From: Gracilariopsis chorda
Taxonomy: Eukaryota; Rhodophyta; Florideophyceae; Gracilariales; Gracilariaceae
Direction: 5' to 3'
DNA: 64,000 nucleotides
Assembly: GCA_003194525.1 (NCBI GenBank)
Contig: NBIV01000036.1
Location: forward strand, 62,001 to 126,000
The notes beneath the pieces were generated by a model. It was not told where the DNA came from. It saw nothing but the letters and a program-made list of their open reading frames with translations, and searched no databases. Position 1 is the first letter of the stretch. Each line of letters opens with the position of its first letter. Position numbers and translations under genes: made by a program. This document shows, one piece after another, positions 44,609 through 54,440 of the stretch.

Positions 44609-44630
44609 GCAGCCTGCGGCCAAAGGCTGC
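44609..44630 (+). repeat. Helitron 3' terminal hairpin
   Basis: GCAGCC (44609-44614) pairs with GGCTGC (44625-44630) around a 10-nt loop. It ends 9 nt before the element edge set by the host gene, the place where Helitrons carry their terminator hairpin. Confidence 0.7.
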
Positions 44631-45288
44631 TTTTCCTTTTGTATTTCGTAATGGTACTAAAAATGAATAGCATGCCTGTTGAAGCGATCATGGCTGAGAA
44701 AACCGGGCTTTGCTGGAGATCATAGTGTGCATCTGAGATGTACGGAATGCTCCAAGACTCGTTCGGTTCCTGCCATAGAAGTATAAACGTTACAGCTAAA
44801 CAAGAAGCCAAAAGCATAGACACTGCGGTGAGCGCAGCAAAAAGCAATGCGTCAATGCGCACGCGAGGGCTTCGCATCATAAATGTACTTCAGTAGACTT
44901 GATAGAACTACCTTAGGCTTGTAGTGCACGTAGAATTTAGAGATTGCAAAACCTTTATGAAGGCTTGCTCCCGAATTTGTAGACTTAATAATAAGTGCTA
45001 GGACCCAAACTACCCTGGTTTTTGTCGGATGGGAGAGTATCGCAGTGGTGGTAGCATTAAATGGATCTGTTGTCACACGAGTTGCTGTTTTCGCTTATTT
45101 GTCACTGCCAGCCGTTGTTTTCGGGGTGTGGTCTGGAGTTTATGATGTACCACTGGTAAAAATATTGCAAATCTCTTCGAAGAACCGTGTAGCCGGAGTT
45201 GAAACACGCGAAGAGCCACAAAAGCAGGGAAACCGTTTAATGATATAATGATAATAATAACCATCATAATGGTGTACGAGAACGAGAC

Positions 45289-45755
45289 GTGAGACGTCTT
45301 ACCGTCATTCCTTCACAGAACACTAAAGCTGTCGGAAAAGAGTTTGCCAAAGGGGGCGTCACGTATGAAAGAATTATACCCTTCGTATACTGCTCAGGTC
45401 GGAATGACGAAGTTGTCCCAGGTCATCTGGAACCCCGATGCTACATGGCTTTGTGCTGGCTACTGTTGGATAGCCGCAAGGATACTCGCCAGTTCCGCTC
45501 AGAGCCCATGCATTTTTGGCAGTTAAGGTGTGCTACCCTTTCGAAAAGGCCATAAATACTATCAAAGTTACTCTGGAGGAGGACGCCGGATGGATATGCG
45601 AATTCTAGATCATAGAAATTTAATATCTACCACTGCTTCAGAAAAAGCGACACTTGCCTGTATGAACACAATACATACACCCACGATAAGTCTCACTTCC
45701 AAGCGTGCTGTGATGTTCGTAAATTTGTCATACTCTGTCCAGTATCAGTGTTTCT
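45289..45755 (+). other. Open frames of an unrecognised gene left of the copia element
   Basis: Between the DRAM-like paralogue flank and the copia LTR. One frame (45289-45555) reads VIPSQNTKAVGKEFAKGGVT, then YERIIPFVYCSGRNDEVVPG. Another (45530-45755) reads ACMNTIHTPTISLTSKRAVM, FVNLSYSVQYQCF and is continuous with sequence right of the copia element (see 45530-51776). No family recognised. Confidence 0.35.
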
Positions 45756-45941
45756 TGAAAAGTAGCTTAGTATTACACGTTAGATTTTAATTGTAGGTAT
45801 CGTGGAGCGGGGGAGCTCGCCTGACAGTGAGCTCCCCACGGAGCTCACTGTACCGTAACGATAATTAAATGCTAGCTCTCCGCCAGCGGTGCCCGCCACT
45901 GTCGGGGGGGGGGAACGAGCCTGAACGTACCATTACTGTCA
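45756..45941 (+). repeat. 5' LTR of the copia element
   Basis: 186 bp, TGAAAAGTAG to ATTACTGTCA. It holds a perfect hairpin CAGTGAGCTCC-CCAC-GGAGCTCACTG (45825-45850) and a run of ten G (45904-45913). Partner at 51412-51596. Confidence 0.92.
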
Positions 45942-47180
45942 TGGTAGCATCGCGGTCACATCCCGACCGTGGCACCCTCGGACACTCAGCACCCTTCCCC
46001 ATACCCCGCTCCTTCCCTCTCATCCTGCTCTCATCCAACTTCCCCACACCCACCGCCGACTGCATTGAGCGCACCTGACCGTCAAACCGTGCACCGCACT
46101 GCCTGCATTCAGAGGCTCTAGTGGCTGCGACACGCGGCTCCGTGCACCCTCTGCAACACGCTCCTCCACTCGCAGCGCCACCACAATCTACACACCTGCG
46201 GCTTGCGCGCCTTACTCAAAAACAGCTGCCGTGCTTTAGCTTTTCGTCTTGCGGCCAAACGAAGCACACCGCACACCACCTGCGCCTCATCGGCGATCTT
46301 TCCTGCCATAGCCCACGACCGGACACAAGCCAGCTTGCTGCGCTTCCTGCGCTTCGCCACGAACACTTCAGCGCTGACTGTGCGCCGCCACCAGCCGTCA
46401 TCGACCACACTTCCCTATCGGCCGCACTAATCGCCGCACTGCCGCGCGCCATCCACACCCTGGTCGGGCGAACCACCTGGCACACCGAACGCTGCTTGCA
46501 CCGCCGCCGTGTAACCCAATATTAGGCCCGGGCACTGAAATCAATCCACAAGACGCTCCGTGGAATACAATTTACCTCGCCGGGATCTTTGCCTCCTTGG
46601 CACATACATCGCTCACCTACGGGTCGGGCGCCGTGGCCCATTCGGGATTCCGATATATTGTCTCAGGCTGCACCGTAAGGTGCCGGGGACATCTTTGGCT
46701 ACCCGGTCAGGATTAAAGTTAGTACGAAGCTTCGGCAGTACAAGTTGAATACTTTAAGGGCTAAGCACTCTGGGTGGACGAGGAGTGCTGTCGGGGACCA
46801 GGAACACTTCGCCAATATCTTCTCACATTTTGTGAAGTAGGCTCCTGGGTAGCTAAAGGCCGCGCAATTTGTCGCAAGGGATTAGAGGACGACTACTTGT
46901 GAAAACATATGCCCTGTTAGTAACCTGTCCTGGACATCCCGTAGGCATTGTCGCACCTTGTTCCGGTTTGTGCAGAACAGGGTAGGCAGCAGAAACCACA
47001 TCTCACCGGGAGAGTCTAACCCGGAGTCAGAGGTCTATCCTCCAGGGGACCGGTGAAAAACCCGTGTCAGTGGCCCCGGCTACTCACTGAGTAGTAGAAG
47101 AATCCCTCGCCTAGTAGGGGACTGGTGAAGATCAACCAAGAAGACTTCATCGTCCGCTCTCGCGTCGAGTAAGCTCCGCG
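45942..47180 (+). promoter_or_regulatory. Copia primer-binding site and long 5' leader
   Basis: TGGTAGCATCGCGGTC directly abuts the LTR. The leading TGG pairs with the CCA end of a tRNA; TGGTAGCA recalls initiator-Met sites of other eukaryotes, but I could not check the local tRNA. The rest of the leader has only short frames; a 134-codon open frame at 46121-46525 is Cys/His/Arg-rich and looks like chance. Confidence 0.5.
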
Positions 47181-50100
47181 ATGGAAGTGGACAAGGACCC
47201 TGAGTCGAGACGCATCCCTCGTCTCAATGGTAACGCCGACTACTATACATGGCGTATATATGTACGGGACCTTATGCATTCACAGGACACACTTTTTGTT
47301 CTGAGCGTCGCGCGGCCCGACGACGGAACTGCTCAGGCACGCAGAAGATGGGACGACGCGGACAGGAAGGCACGATCTGCCATCGTCCAAAACCTCGGCA
47401 CTCAACCCATCGTTGCCGTTTCCGAGTTGCTGGAACGGGAAACATGTTCCGCACTCGAGGTATGGAGGAAACTGGAGTCCACTTTCAAAAAGGACAACAT
47501 CCAGTCGAAACTCAACCTTCGGCAAAAGTTGAACAGACTTTCGTTCAACGACAACGATGATGTCCAGAAGCACCTGTTGGAACTGGAAACGATATTCATC
47601 GAACTGGCTCGTCTCGGGGACCCGATGTCAGATAGAGAACGCACGCTTACTTTATTGCGTACGTTGCCTGACTCACTAATGGCAATCACCCTACTGGCCG
47701 ACGCAAACAACATGGAGTACGATCAAGTCGTATCACTTGTTCGATCGGAGATGGACCGTCGCAAACACCGGAAATCCAAGGCGACGACAAAGAGCTCCGA
47801 AAGCCAAGGAAGCACGAAGCACCCGTACCCCTCGGCAAAGAAGTCCTCGACGAACAAAAGGCCCCGAGGAAAGGGCAACAAGAAAAAGGGTGTCAGGTGC
47901 TGGAAATGTGGCTGCATTGGACACATTCGTTCTGAATGTCGACAAAACAACAGTTTCACGCCCAATAACAAAAACCACGTAAAAAGTAGTGGAAACTCTC
48001 GGAGAGATTGCAACCGGCCCTCCGATAGAGAATATCGCCACTGGGAGTCGGAACGCAAATCTCGTAACAACCATTATCGCCACCACAACAACAACAACCA
48101 CACACCCCGTGGTTTCGTTGCGCGCGCTCAGTCCAGTTGTCTCAGCGCAAAAGAAACTCGGACTTACCTAGATTCTGGCGCCACTCACGTTTTCATAAAC
48201 GACAAGGATCTCCTTACGGATTTCGTCGAAACCAACGACGAAGTTGTGCGAACATGTGACCAGCACACTGACATTAAAGGCAAAGGAACAATACTACTAC
48301 CCCTTGGCGACGGCGTTAGACTGCCAGCCAAGTACACTCCATCATTTGACTCGAACCTAGTCTCACTCAAGGTTCTTTCGGACTACATGGACGTGGAGTA
48401 CTCATCCATAAACGGTTTCGAAATAAAGGATCGCTCCTCCGGTCGAATGATATACCAAGTCCCATCAAGAGACGGATTGTATATACTACCAAACCCGACT
48501 CGACCAGAACTCGCACAGGTAGCCATGCGCCGACCTGGAGACACAGCTAAGGATTGGCATGACAAACTTGGCCACCCAGGGACGGACCGACTGCTGCAAA
48601 GCATCGACAAGTCCGATGGCATCCCGAAGCTATCTCCAGATGAACTCCGGAACATTCACTGCTCTCCATGCATTGAGGGAGGAGCCAGACGCGCGCCACT
48701 TACACAATCACCTGATGTGGCACGCCGTCCATTGGAACTAACCCATACGGACCTAACTGGACCCATAAGTCCCCCGTCGTTACAAGGATTGACATATATC
48801 CAAGTCCTGCTTGACGACAATAGCAGGGCTTGCGCACTCTACTTCTTAAGTTCAAAGTCGCAATTCTTTGAATCGGTCCGATGGTACAAGGCTCGCGCGG
48901 AAAATGAACAAGCCCCACTTCGACTGTTTCGCGTTCGCCTTGACGGGGCGGGTCAGAATCGATCGGACGACTTTGTAACATTTGCAAAGGAAAACGGATT
49001 GATCCTAGAATACGCACCCCCCTATGCGCACCAATCTAACGGAGCTGCGGAAAAGATCATACAAGATCTGTGGAGGATGACACGAATATTCCTGCACGCC
49101 GCAAAACTACCACCGGAGCTATGGGAAGAGGCAATATCCCACACCAACTATCTGCGCAATCGCCTACCCAACTCTAGAGTTGGAATGGAAGTGCCATACA
49201 CCATATGGTTCGGTAGGAAGCCGGACTTCTCGAACTTACTCAAGTTCGGACAACACCGGCACGCTTTCATCTATCGCCCAGAGACTGCGAAGAACAAGAA
49301 GTTGCTCCCGCGTGCTCTACCGGGACACTTCGTTGGCATGCAGAGTCACCGCACTCTGTATAGGATCTATGTCCCTACTGAGCGCAAGGTCATCATCACA
49401 CGCGCACAGGACTTCAAGGTCACCAAGGAACAGCTTCCTTCAATCCATGACCTCATCGACTTCTCGTCGTTAAGGAGATCCGAGGCCGAAATGACTGGTC
49501 AAGAGAATGTCGAGGAACATTTTGACGCGGCACTAGCCCTATGCATGGTTTCTCACTCGCGCTCCAAGTACCTCAGGGATGATGGCAGCATCCCAAGGAA
49601 CTTTGACGAGGCGCGAAGAATACTAATGTGGGCGGAGGCGATCGACCGGGAATATAACGCGCTCGTCGATAGGAAGACTTGGGTACTGGTGAATAGAGAA
49701 CCAGGGATGCGAACACTCCCCTTTCTCTGGACATTCATCGCTAAGATTCTTGGCCCAGACCCTCACCAAATCTTACCAAAAGCACGATGTGTTGCACGGG
49801 GCGACCTACAACGCCCATACATGGACTACGACCCGGACGGACTATATTCCCCAGTTGCAAGGCAGGAAACAATTCGCCTTCTACTTGCAAAGGCTGCTGC
49901 TCAAGGACCCATACTGGAAACGCTGGATATTAGCAATGCGTACCTGTATGGGGACCTGGACGAGCCGCTGATCATGGAACAGCCACAGGATTCGACGGGA
50001 TCGGGATATGTTCCTGGAAAGGTCTGCTTGCTCCAAAAGTCAATCTATGGGGCAAAGCAGGCAGGACATATTTGGGGATCGCTGTTCCACAAGGAACTGA

Positions 50101-51158
50101 TCTGCCTCCGATACCGGCAGTCCACAACAGACAGCCGCTTGTACATGTACAAGTCTGGCAGTGGCTTTTTTATCCTGGTAGTGGTGGTTGACGACGTTCT
50201 CATGTCATCAGACTCTCGAAGCCTCCTGGAAGATTTCAAAGAAGAAATGAAAAAACATTTTCAAGTAAAGCTTTTGGGTGAAGCCCAGTCCTTCATTGGA
50301 CTGGAAATAGAAAGGAACGAGCGGGGAATAAAGGTCCAGCAGAGCAAGTACATAGAGAAGATACTTAAAGAGTATGGACTCTCTCACTGCAACACCGCAA
50401 GCACTCCTTTACCTGCGAATACCGACCTGTCCGCTCGTGGCGAAACTGAACGTCGCCTGGCTCCTGCGCTTCACCGGAGGTACCGACAGCTCGTTGGTCA
50501 TTTGATGTACCTTGCCGTATCATGCAGGCCGGACATCATGTTTGCGTCATCAATGTTGGCGCGACAAGTCCATGATCCGTGCATGAGGCACGTTGGACTT
50601 GGTAAACGGGTGCTACGATACCTGCACGGGACCAAGGGTCTTGGTTTGTTCTACCCCTCGGACACCCGTAGCCCTATGGAAGCATTCTGTGATGCGGATT
50701 GGGCTGGATGTCGTGACACTCGGAAGTCTACGACTGGAATCCTAGTAAAGGTAAACGAAGCCCCGGTGCTTTGGACGACAAAGAAGCAATCTATGATTGC
50801 ACTCTCGTCCGGCGAAGCAGAATACATCGCACTCTCGTATTGCGGTAAGACTCTGCGATGGATGCGTAGATTGTTTTGGGAACTTCTTCGTGAAAAAGTA
50901 ATGGCGGACGAGCCAGAGATGTACCCTGTATCCATTTTCACTGATAGCTCAACCGCTATGTCAATTGTTGAAAAGCCTAAGTCTTCGGAAAGGAACAAAC
51001 ATATTGATATTAAGCTCCACCACATTAAGGAGCTGGTGAAGAAAGGTGTTGTGAATGTTAAGGACATATCTACAGAAATGCAAGCAGCAGATGTCATGAC
51101 AAAGAGCGTGGATCACGCAACACTTCAACGACTCAGGTTTGTTTGCGGTTTACATTAA
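47181..51158 (+). CDS. Copia gag-pol polyprotein, 1325 aa
   Basis: One ATG-started frame. Gag (residues 1-235) has the UBN2-like part NGNADYYTWRIYVRDLMHSQ and LTLLRTLPDSLMAITLLADA. Zinc knuckle CWKCGCIGHIRSEC at 240-253. Protease DSGATH at 331. Pre-integrase KDWHDKLGHPGTDRLL with the CSPC pair. Integrase D524 (THTDLTGP), D588 (VRLDGAGQN, normally DnGgE) and E624 (SNGAAEKI), with D-to-E spacing 36. RT with ETLDISNAYLYGDLDE and the box VVVDDVL (D1004, D1005). RNase H FCDADWAG (D1171), SSGEAEY (E1212), FTDSS, and the terminal KDISTEMQAADVMTKSV. This is the gag-PR-IN-RT-RH order of Ty1/copia. No stop or frameshift. Confidence 0.95.
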   Translation: MEVDKDPESRRIPRLNGNADYYTWRIYVRDLMHSQDTLFVLSVARPDDGTAQARRRWDDADRKARSAIVQNLGTQPIVAVSELLERETCSALEVWRKLESTFKKDNIQSKLNLRQKLNRLSFNDNDDVQKHLLELETIFIELARLGDPMSDRERTLTLLRTLPDSLMAITLLADANNMEYDQVVSLVRSEMDRRKHRKSKATTKSSESQGSTKHPYPSAKKSSTNKRPRGKGNKKKGVRCWKCGCIGHIRSECRQNNSFTPNNKNHVKSSGNSRRDCNRPSDREYRHWESERKSRNNHYRHHNNNNHTPRGFVARAQSSCLSAKETRTYLDSGATHVFINDKDLLTDFVETNDEVVRTCDQHTDIKGKGTILLPLGDGVRLPAKYTPSFDSNLVSLKVLSDYMDVEYSSINGFEIKDRSSGRMIYQVPSRDGLYILPNPTRPELAQVAMRRPGDTAKDWHDKLGHPGTDRLLQSIDKSDGIPKLSPDELRNIHCSPCIEGGARRAPLTQSPDVARRPLELTHTDLTGPISPPSLQGLTYIQVLLDDNSRACALYFLSSKSQFFESVRWYKARAENEQAPLRLFRVRLDGAGQNRSDDFVTFAKENGLILEYAPPYAHQSNGAAEKIIQDLWRMTRIFLHAAKLPPELWEEAISHTNYLRNRLPNSRVGMEVPYTIWFGRKPDFSNLLKFGQHRHAFIYRPETAKNKKLLPRALPGHFVGMQSHRTLYRIYVPTERKVIITRAQDFKVTKEQLPSIHDLIDFSSLRRSEAEMTGQENVEEHFDAALALCMVSHSRSKYLRDDGSIPRNFDEARRILMWAEAIDREYNALVDRKTWVLVNREPGMRTLPFLWTFIAKILGPDPHQILPKARCVARGDLQRPYMDYDPDGLYSPVARQETIRLLLAKAAAQGPILETLDISNAYLYGDLDEPLIMEQPQDSTGSGYVPGKVCLLQKSIYGAKQAGHIWGSLFHKELICLRYRQSTTDSRLYMYKSGSGFFILVVVVDDVLMSSDSRSLLEDFKEEMKKHFQVKLLGEAQSFIGLEIERNERGIKVQQSKYIEKILKEYGLSHCNTASTPLPANTDLSARGETERRLAPALHRRYRQLVGHLMYLAVSCRPDIMFASSMLARQVHDPCMRHVGLGKRVLRYLHGTKGLGLFYPSDTRSPMEAFCDADWAGCRDTRKSTTGILVKVNEAPVLWTTKKQSMIALSSGEAEYIALSYCGKTLRWMRRLFWELLREKVMADEPEMYPVSIFTDSSTAMSIVEKPKSSERNKHIDIKLHHIKELVKKGVVNVKDISTEMQAADVMTKSVDHATLQRLRFVCGLH

Positions 51159-51398
51159 CGACTTATTTCTGACTTTTTTTCTTTTTTCCGTTCTATGTTT
51201 GCGTTTTGCTCATATAGTTTTAGTGGTTTTATTGTTAAGATCTTTGAGTTAGACCAGTGGCTATACCTTTTCCTTGTGTTTGGGCTTCTTATCCTACGTG
51301 GTTTTTGCCAAGATTAAGGTTTTTAATGGTAGCTACTGTAGAAAAGTATAGTCTATGAGTTACTTTTTTCGCTAAGTCTTCGCCGTTCTTTGCCAGCT

Positions 51399-51411
51399 TA
51401 GCGAGGGACGG
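51399..51411 (+). promoter_or_regulatory. Copia polypurine tract
   Basis: Purine-rich TAGCGAGGGACGG directly precedes the 3' LTR, where plus-strand synthesis is primed. The 240 bp before it, after the gag-pol stop, are T-rich and non-coding. Confidence 0.6.
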
Positions 51412-51596
51412 TGAAAAGTAGTTTAGTATTACACGTTAGATTTTAATTGTAGGTATCGTGGAGCGGGGGAGCTCGCCTGACAGTGAGCTCCCCACGGAGC
51501 TCACTGTACCGTAACGATAATTAAATGCTAGCTCTCCGCCGGCGGTGCCCGCCACTGTCGGGGGGGGGAACGAGCCTGAACGTACCATTACTGTCA
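51412..51596 (+). repeat. 3' LTR of the copia element
   Basis: 185 bp, about 99% identical to 45756-45941. The same hairpin is at 51481-51506. It is followed by the TTTCT duplication. Confidence 0.92.
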
Positions 51597-51981
51597 TTTC
51601 TCAACCAGCTGTTGGGTCCCAGATCAAATCGCTGGTTTTGAGGCAAGTGCTTACCCTGTTGATGCGGACCATGCGTTGAAGGGGAATGGATCCACGGTTG
51701 AGTGTGTGTTTGTCAACAACCTTGTTAACCCCATGCACACTGCCTGCCATTTTTCAATCATGCAGCCCGGAGCGTGAAGACACATGATTTATGCTCCTCG
51801 CGATGCTGCAGTGCACTCAAAAGAGCACCCTGGCGTGCATCGCGGGAGTACTTTCTCTCTGCAATCGCACAGTACACACCTCACGACATGCAGCACATAC
51901 AAAGTGTGTGATTGTACTTCCTCTTCACGTAAAACACGTCCACGAGCCAACGCTGGGCGTCTAGTCGAGTGTACTGCACGC

Positions 51982-52460
51982 TGAAGTACGGTTTTGTGAA
52001 TGTGCGGCCACAATGGTTTGAAACTGCAACAGATTAATTCATCCCACTCCGACGCGAACACTCTTATAACGTGCTCCAAACAACTATCTACCCAATTTGA
52101 TGTCGTTGATCTGGACCTGTACAGAAGTGCCACCTCGTTACTGAAAAGTGCGGTGCAGACGGTCGCTCAGAGCAACTTGTTGGTTGTCACCTCCACCGAG
52201 CTGGCCATGCTTTGTAGAAACTCCCCGAAAATTGTTTGGAAGGTACTTCAATACTCTTTTGAAGAGTGCCGCCGCCCACAAAATGGCTGTGTGTATTATA
52301 TTTTCTACTATTTACAGTACCGCTGATCTACACAACAAAGCGATGATGCCAGTGTTTTGCGTCGAGACACGCAACACATCGACAAGCTACCACTTGAAAT
52401 GAAAAAACCTTACACAATAGGGTTGGCCGCAAAGTATGAAAACTTGTAGTAAACTCGTCA
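51982..52460. other. Stretch without a supported gene
   Basis: Only short frames. A local inverted repeat ACTCTTTTGAAGAGT lies at about 52252-52266. It may be the left end of the Harbinger remnant that follows, but no terminal repeat was recognised. Confidence 0.3.
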
Positions 52461-53360
52461 ATGAGTACATTCGTATGGCAGAGTCAACGGCATCGGAGTG
52501 CTTTAAGCGGTTTGCAAAGGTGTCGTAAAAACGTTTAAGAAGCAATACCTTAGGTTTCCAGCAGCAGATCACTTGCAAAAGATATTGTGCAGAACCAGTA
52601 GATTGGGCTCTCCGGGAATGGTTGGAAGCATGGATTGCTGTAAGTAGATATGGAAGAATTTTCGAGTTGGTTGGAGCGAACAGTATCAAGGTAAGGAAAA
52701 GAAGCCGGGTTTCACCTTGGAAGTTATTGCTGACGATAAGCAATACAGTTGTCATGCCCTCTTCGGAACCCCCCGGAGTGCTAGTGACCTTAACGTTCTA
52801 GAGATGTCTTACATTATTAACAAGATCACAGATGGGCCTTTCCTGCCCAAAGCTTCATACACTTTGAATGGAAAGGAGAGGGATATTACGTATTTCCTTT
52901 GCAATGGATTGTATCCCAAGTACCCCATTATTGTTCAACCAGTTCAAGAATCTGCGAAGAAGAAGGAAAAGATCCTTTCTGCTCGTCAGGAAGGGCAAAG
53001 GAAGACATGGAGCATGCTCTTGGCATTCTGCAGGGACCATGGCGTATCCTGCAAAACCCCTCAAAGATTTGGAATATATCGTACATGAGCACCATTGCGC
53101 CCTGCTGCATAGTGCTGCATAATATAATGGTGGAGGCAGGTTTGACAAACTAAGTGAGTACATGAACAGGGAATGATATTGGTACGGACGATAAAACAGA
53201 CTTTGTTTAAATCAGAGAACCGGATTAGGCGAATGAAATGGAAGCAGAAATCGTCCCAGGCTCTATTGCTGCCCTCTGCAGAGAACAAGAGCTCTTGCAG
53301 GACGAATACAAACACGCATGTCTGCCGAACGACGTCATGGATCATTTATAGGCTCTTCAC
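52461..53360 (+). pseudogene. Harbinger transposase remnant (Plant_tran type)
   Basis: Pieces in order: AESTASECFKRF; FKKQYLRFPAADHLQKIL; SPGMVGSMDC, then after a stop IWKNFRVGWSEQYQGKEKKP; ADDKQYSCHALFGTPRSASD, LNVLEMSYI; YTLNGKERDITYFLCNGLYP; SARQEGQRK, and in the next frame EDMEHALGILQGPWRILQNP and CCIVLHNIMVEAG; finally LLQDEYKHACLPNDVMDHL near 53330. This is the course of the plant-transposon (PF04827-like) Harbinger family, with the GS-D, SNNDLNVL-like and RKDVERAFG-like motifs. Two frame changes and two or more stops make it dead. Unlike the transposase at 55195 it is a different subfamily. Confidence 0.7.
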
Positions 53361-53612
53361 GAAACTGCGTAAAACGGCTACCTCGTTTGACTATACTAGA
53401 ACAAACTCATAGCCGCCTGCAAGATAACATGGTAGGGCTACAGTCACACGAACTCATTCGCTTGCAAGCCTGCCACGGTGCTCACAGCTCTCTTGTAAGA
53501 AGTTCTTGGTATTCTGTTCCGCTTCCTGAGCTTTCATTGCAGGAACACGCCCATCCCGTCAATATTTCTCGGCCACCTTCACAAGAGTATCCCGGACCAC
53601 ATTGACCCCCAG

Positions 53613-54440
53613 CTCTGCTTCGTCAGACGCAGTGTCACTTGGGTTAGAAACCTTGCTTCTCTTTCGCTATTTCTCATCATTTGCTTCGTCTTCTTTGAGT
53701 TGGTCCAAGACTCTGTTGCGGGCAATTCGAAAGAAATTCGGGAGCTTCAGGGCTGCTATCCACACAAGCAGTGAACAATAATATATAGTTCTGTCTCTGT
53801 ATCTCTTCCACCCGTTGACGCTGGAGCTCCAAGGCCTTAATCTTTTCTTCGTACTCTTTCTGTTTCATAAACTTTGTTTTTCCACTTTTCGGACTGATGG
53901 TTGTTCTGTAATGACGGAATGTGCACCTTTCTCTAGTTCTTCCACTTTACTGTGTCTACCTACTTTTGATGCACCATGTAATTCTACTGTTTGGTTCTCA
54001 GTCAATGTACTCAGATAGAGCTCATGTGACTACCCCGGTTTGAAAGTAAAATTGGAAAGGTTCCTGAGAGCCTTTCAAGCTCCAACGAATTTAATGGCTC
54101 TCCTACATCATATGTTGCCTACTTCATATCGATGGCGTAGCTCTAGGCCCGCAGAACAAATCTTTTACGTTTTATCTCGATTTGCTGAGCGCTTAAACAG
54201 GCGCAAAGCACCCAGAAAACAAAACGCACTTTGTCAATAACATTCTAAAGTGATTTAGAAAGGACTCCCCAGAATGTAACGTTTGTTTTGGTGGGTTTAA
54301 AAGTTCGTTCGTCACTTTTGCAGTGACTTCGTAGAACAGCTTCTTCTTGCATTTGGTATCTATTATTGGGTCTTCTGCCATTTTGATAAATGATTTGGCG
54401 AATGCAAGGTAGTCTTGAGATGAAGAACTTGGCCCTCGTG
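53613..54440 (-). pseudogene. Decayed partner frame of a Harbinger-type element
   Basis: Minus-strand pieces: SSSSQDYLAFAKSFIKMAED, IDTKCKKKLFYEVTAKVTNE (54440-54290), a middle part with shifts, then the coiled-coil KQKEYEEKIKALELQRQRVE (about 53860-53810), and SPEAPEFLSNCPQQSL. The order (helical Myb/SANT-like start, charged coiled-coil end) fits the second protein of Harbinger elements, and it lies opposite the transposase remnant. Weak by itself. Confidence 0.4.

Larger units (their letters stand above)
38048..44639 (+). mobile_element. Helitron, 6.6 kb, degenerate, inserted in the DRAM/Frag1-like paralogue
   Basis: The edges are fixed by the split host gene: host ends ...GAGAAA at 38047 and resumes TGTATTTCGTAATGG at 44640, an A/T target without duplication as Helitrons use. 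The 5' end reads TCTAACC (TC). The 3' end has a hairpin (44609-44630) about 10 nt from the edge, but the last bases are CTTT rather than the usual CTRR. The coding order on the + strand is Helitron N-terminal domain, HUH Rep core and PIF1-like helicase, all with stops. A solo-LTR-like insert (about 40281-40926) lies inside, and the left kilobase has a minus-strand frame and a minisatellite. Confidence 0.8.
37191..44880 (-). pseudogene. DRAM/Frag1-like paralogue, split by a MITE and a Helitron
   Basis: The N-terminal half lies at 44880-44640 (ATG 44880; IPYISDAHYDLQQSPVFSAM, span 2 to about ITKY). The middle lies at 38047-37800 (AVSKISLVSGCVCGIYMILT, SMYADLAIHYTAAIISGSAL) and 37800-37633 (frameshifted, MEYVSIDIASVFVL). 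The end lies at 37261-37191 (nucleotide match to the intact copy, same stop position). Gaps are filled by the MITE (37262-37632) and the Helitron (38048-44639). Compared with 33389-34108 it also has frameshifts and a TAA near 37800, so decay went on besides the insertions. The upstream flank is homologous too. Confidence 0.8.
45756..51596 (+). mobile_element. Ty1/copia retrotransposon, complete, 5.84 kb
   Basis: LTRs 45756-45941 and 51412-51596 (TG...CA) differ by two substitutions and one base in a G run. The exact duplication TTTCT lies at 45751-45755 and 51597-51601. TGGTAGCATCG directly after the 5' LTR fits a primer-binding site, and AGCGAGGGACGG before the 3' LTR fits a polypurine tract. 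A single 1325-codon gag-pol frame is uninterrupted with all catalytic motifs except small variants. The 5' leader of 1.24 kb (45942-47180) is long for the group. The set suggests a young, possibly active copy. Confidence 0.95.
45530..51776 (+). pseudogene. Open frame interrupted by the copia element
   Basis: The frame from 45530 to 45755 (75 codons) is cut by the copia element. Using one copy of the TTTCT duplication it continues at 51602 with TSCWVPDQIAGFEASAYPVD, then GNGSTVECVFVNNLVNPMHT and ACHFSIMQPGA, to a TGA at about 51776. After it RHMIYAPRDAAVHSKEHPGV stays open to 51981. About 133 codons are thus open across the site. No ATG is evident near the left end, and I do not know the family. 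It may be part of a larger transposon or host gene. Confidence 0.4.

Noticed and set aside
46121-46525. 134-codon open frame in the copia leader
   Set aside because: Composition is Cys/His/Arg-rich, overlapping frames on the other strand are equally open, and copia elements have no gene there. Likely chance in GC-rich DNA.
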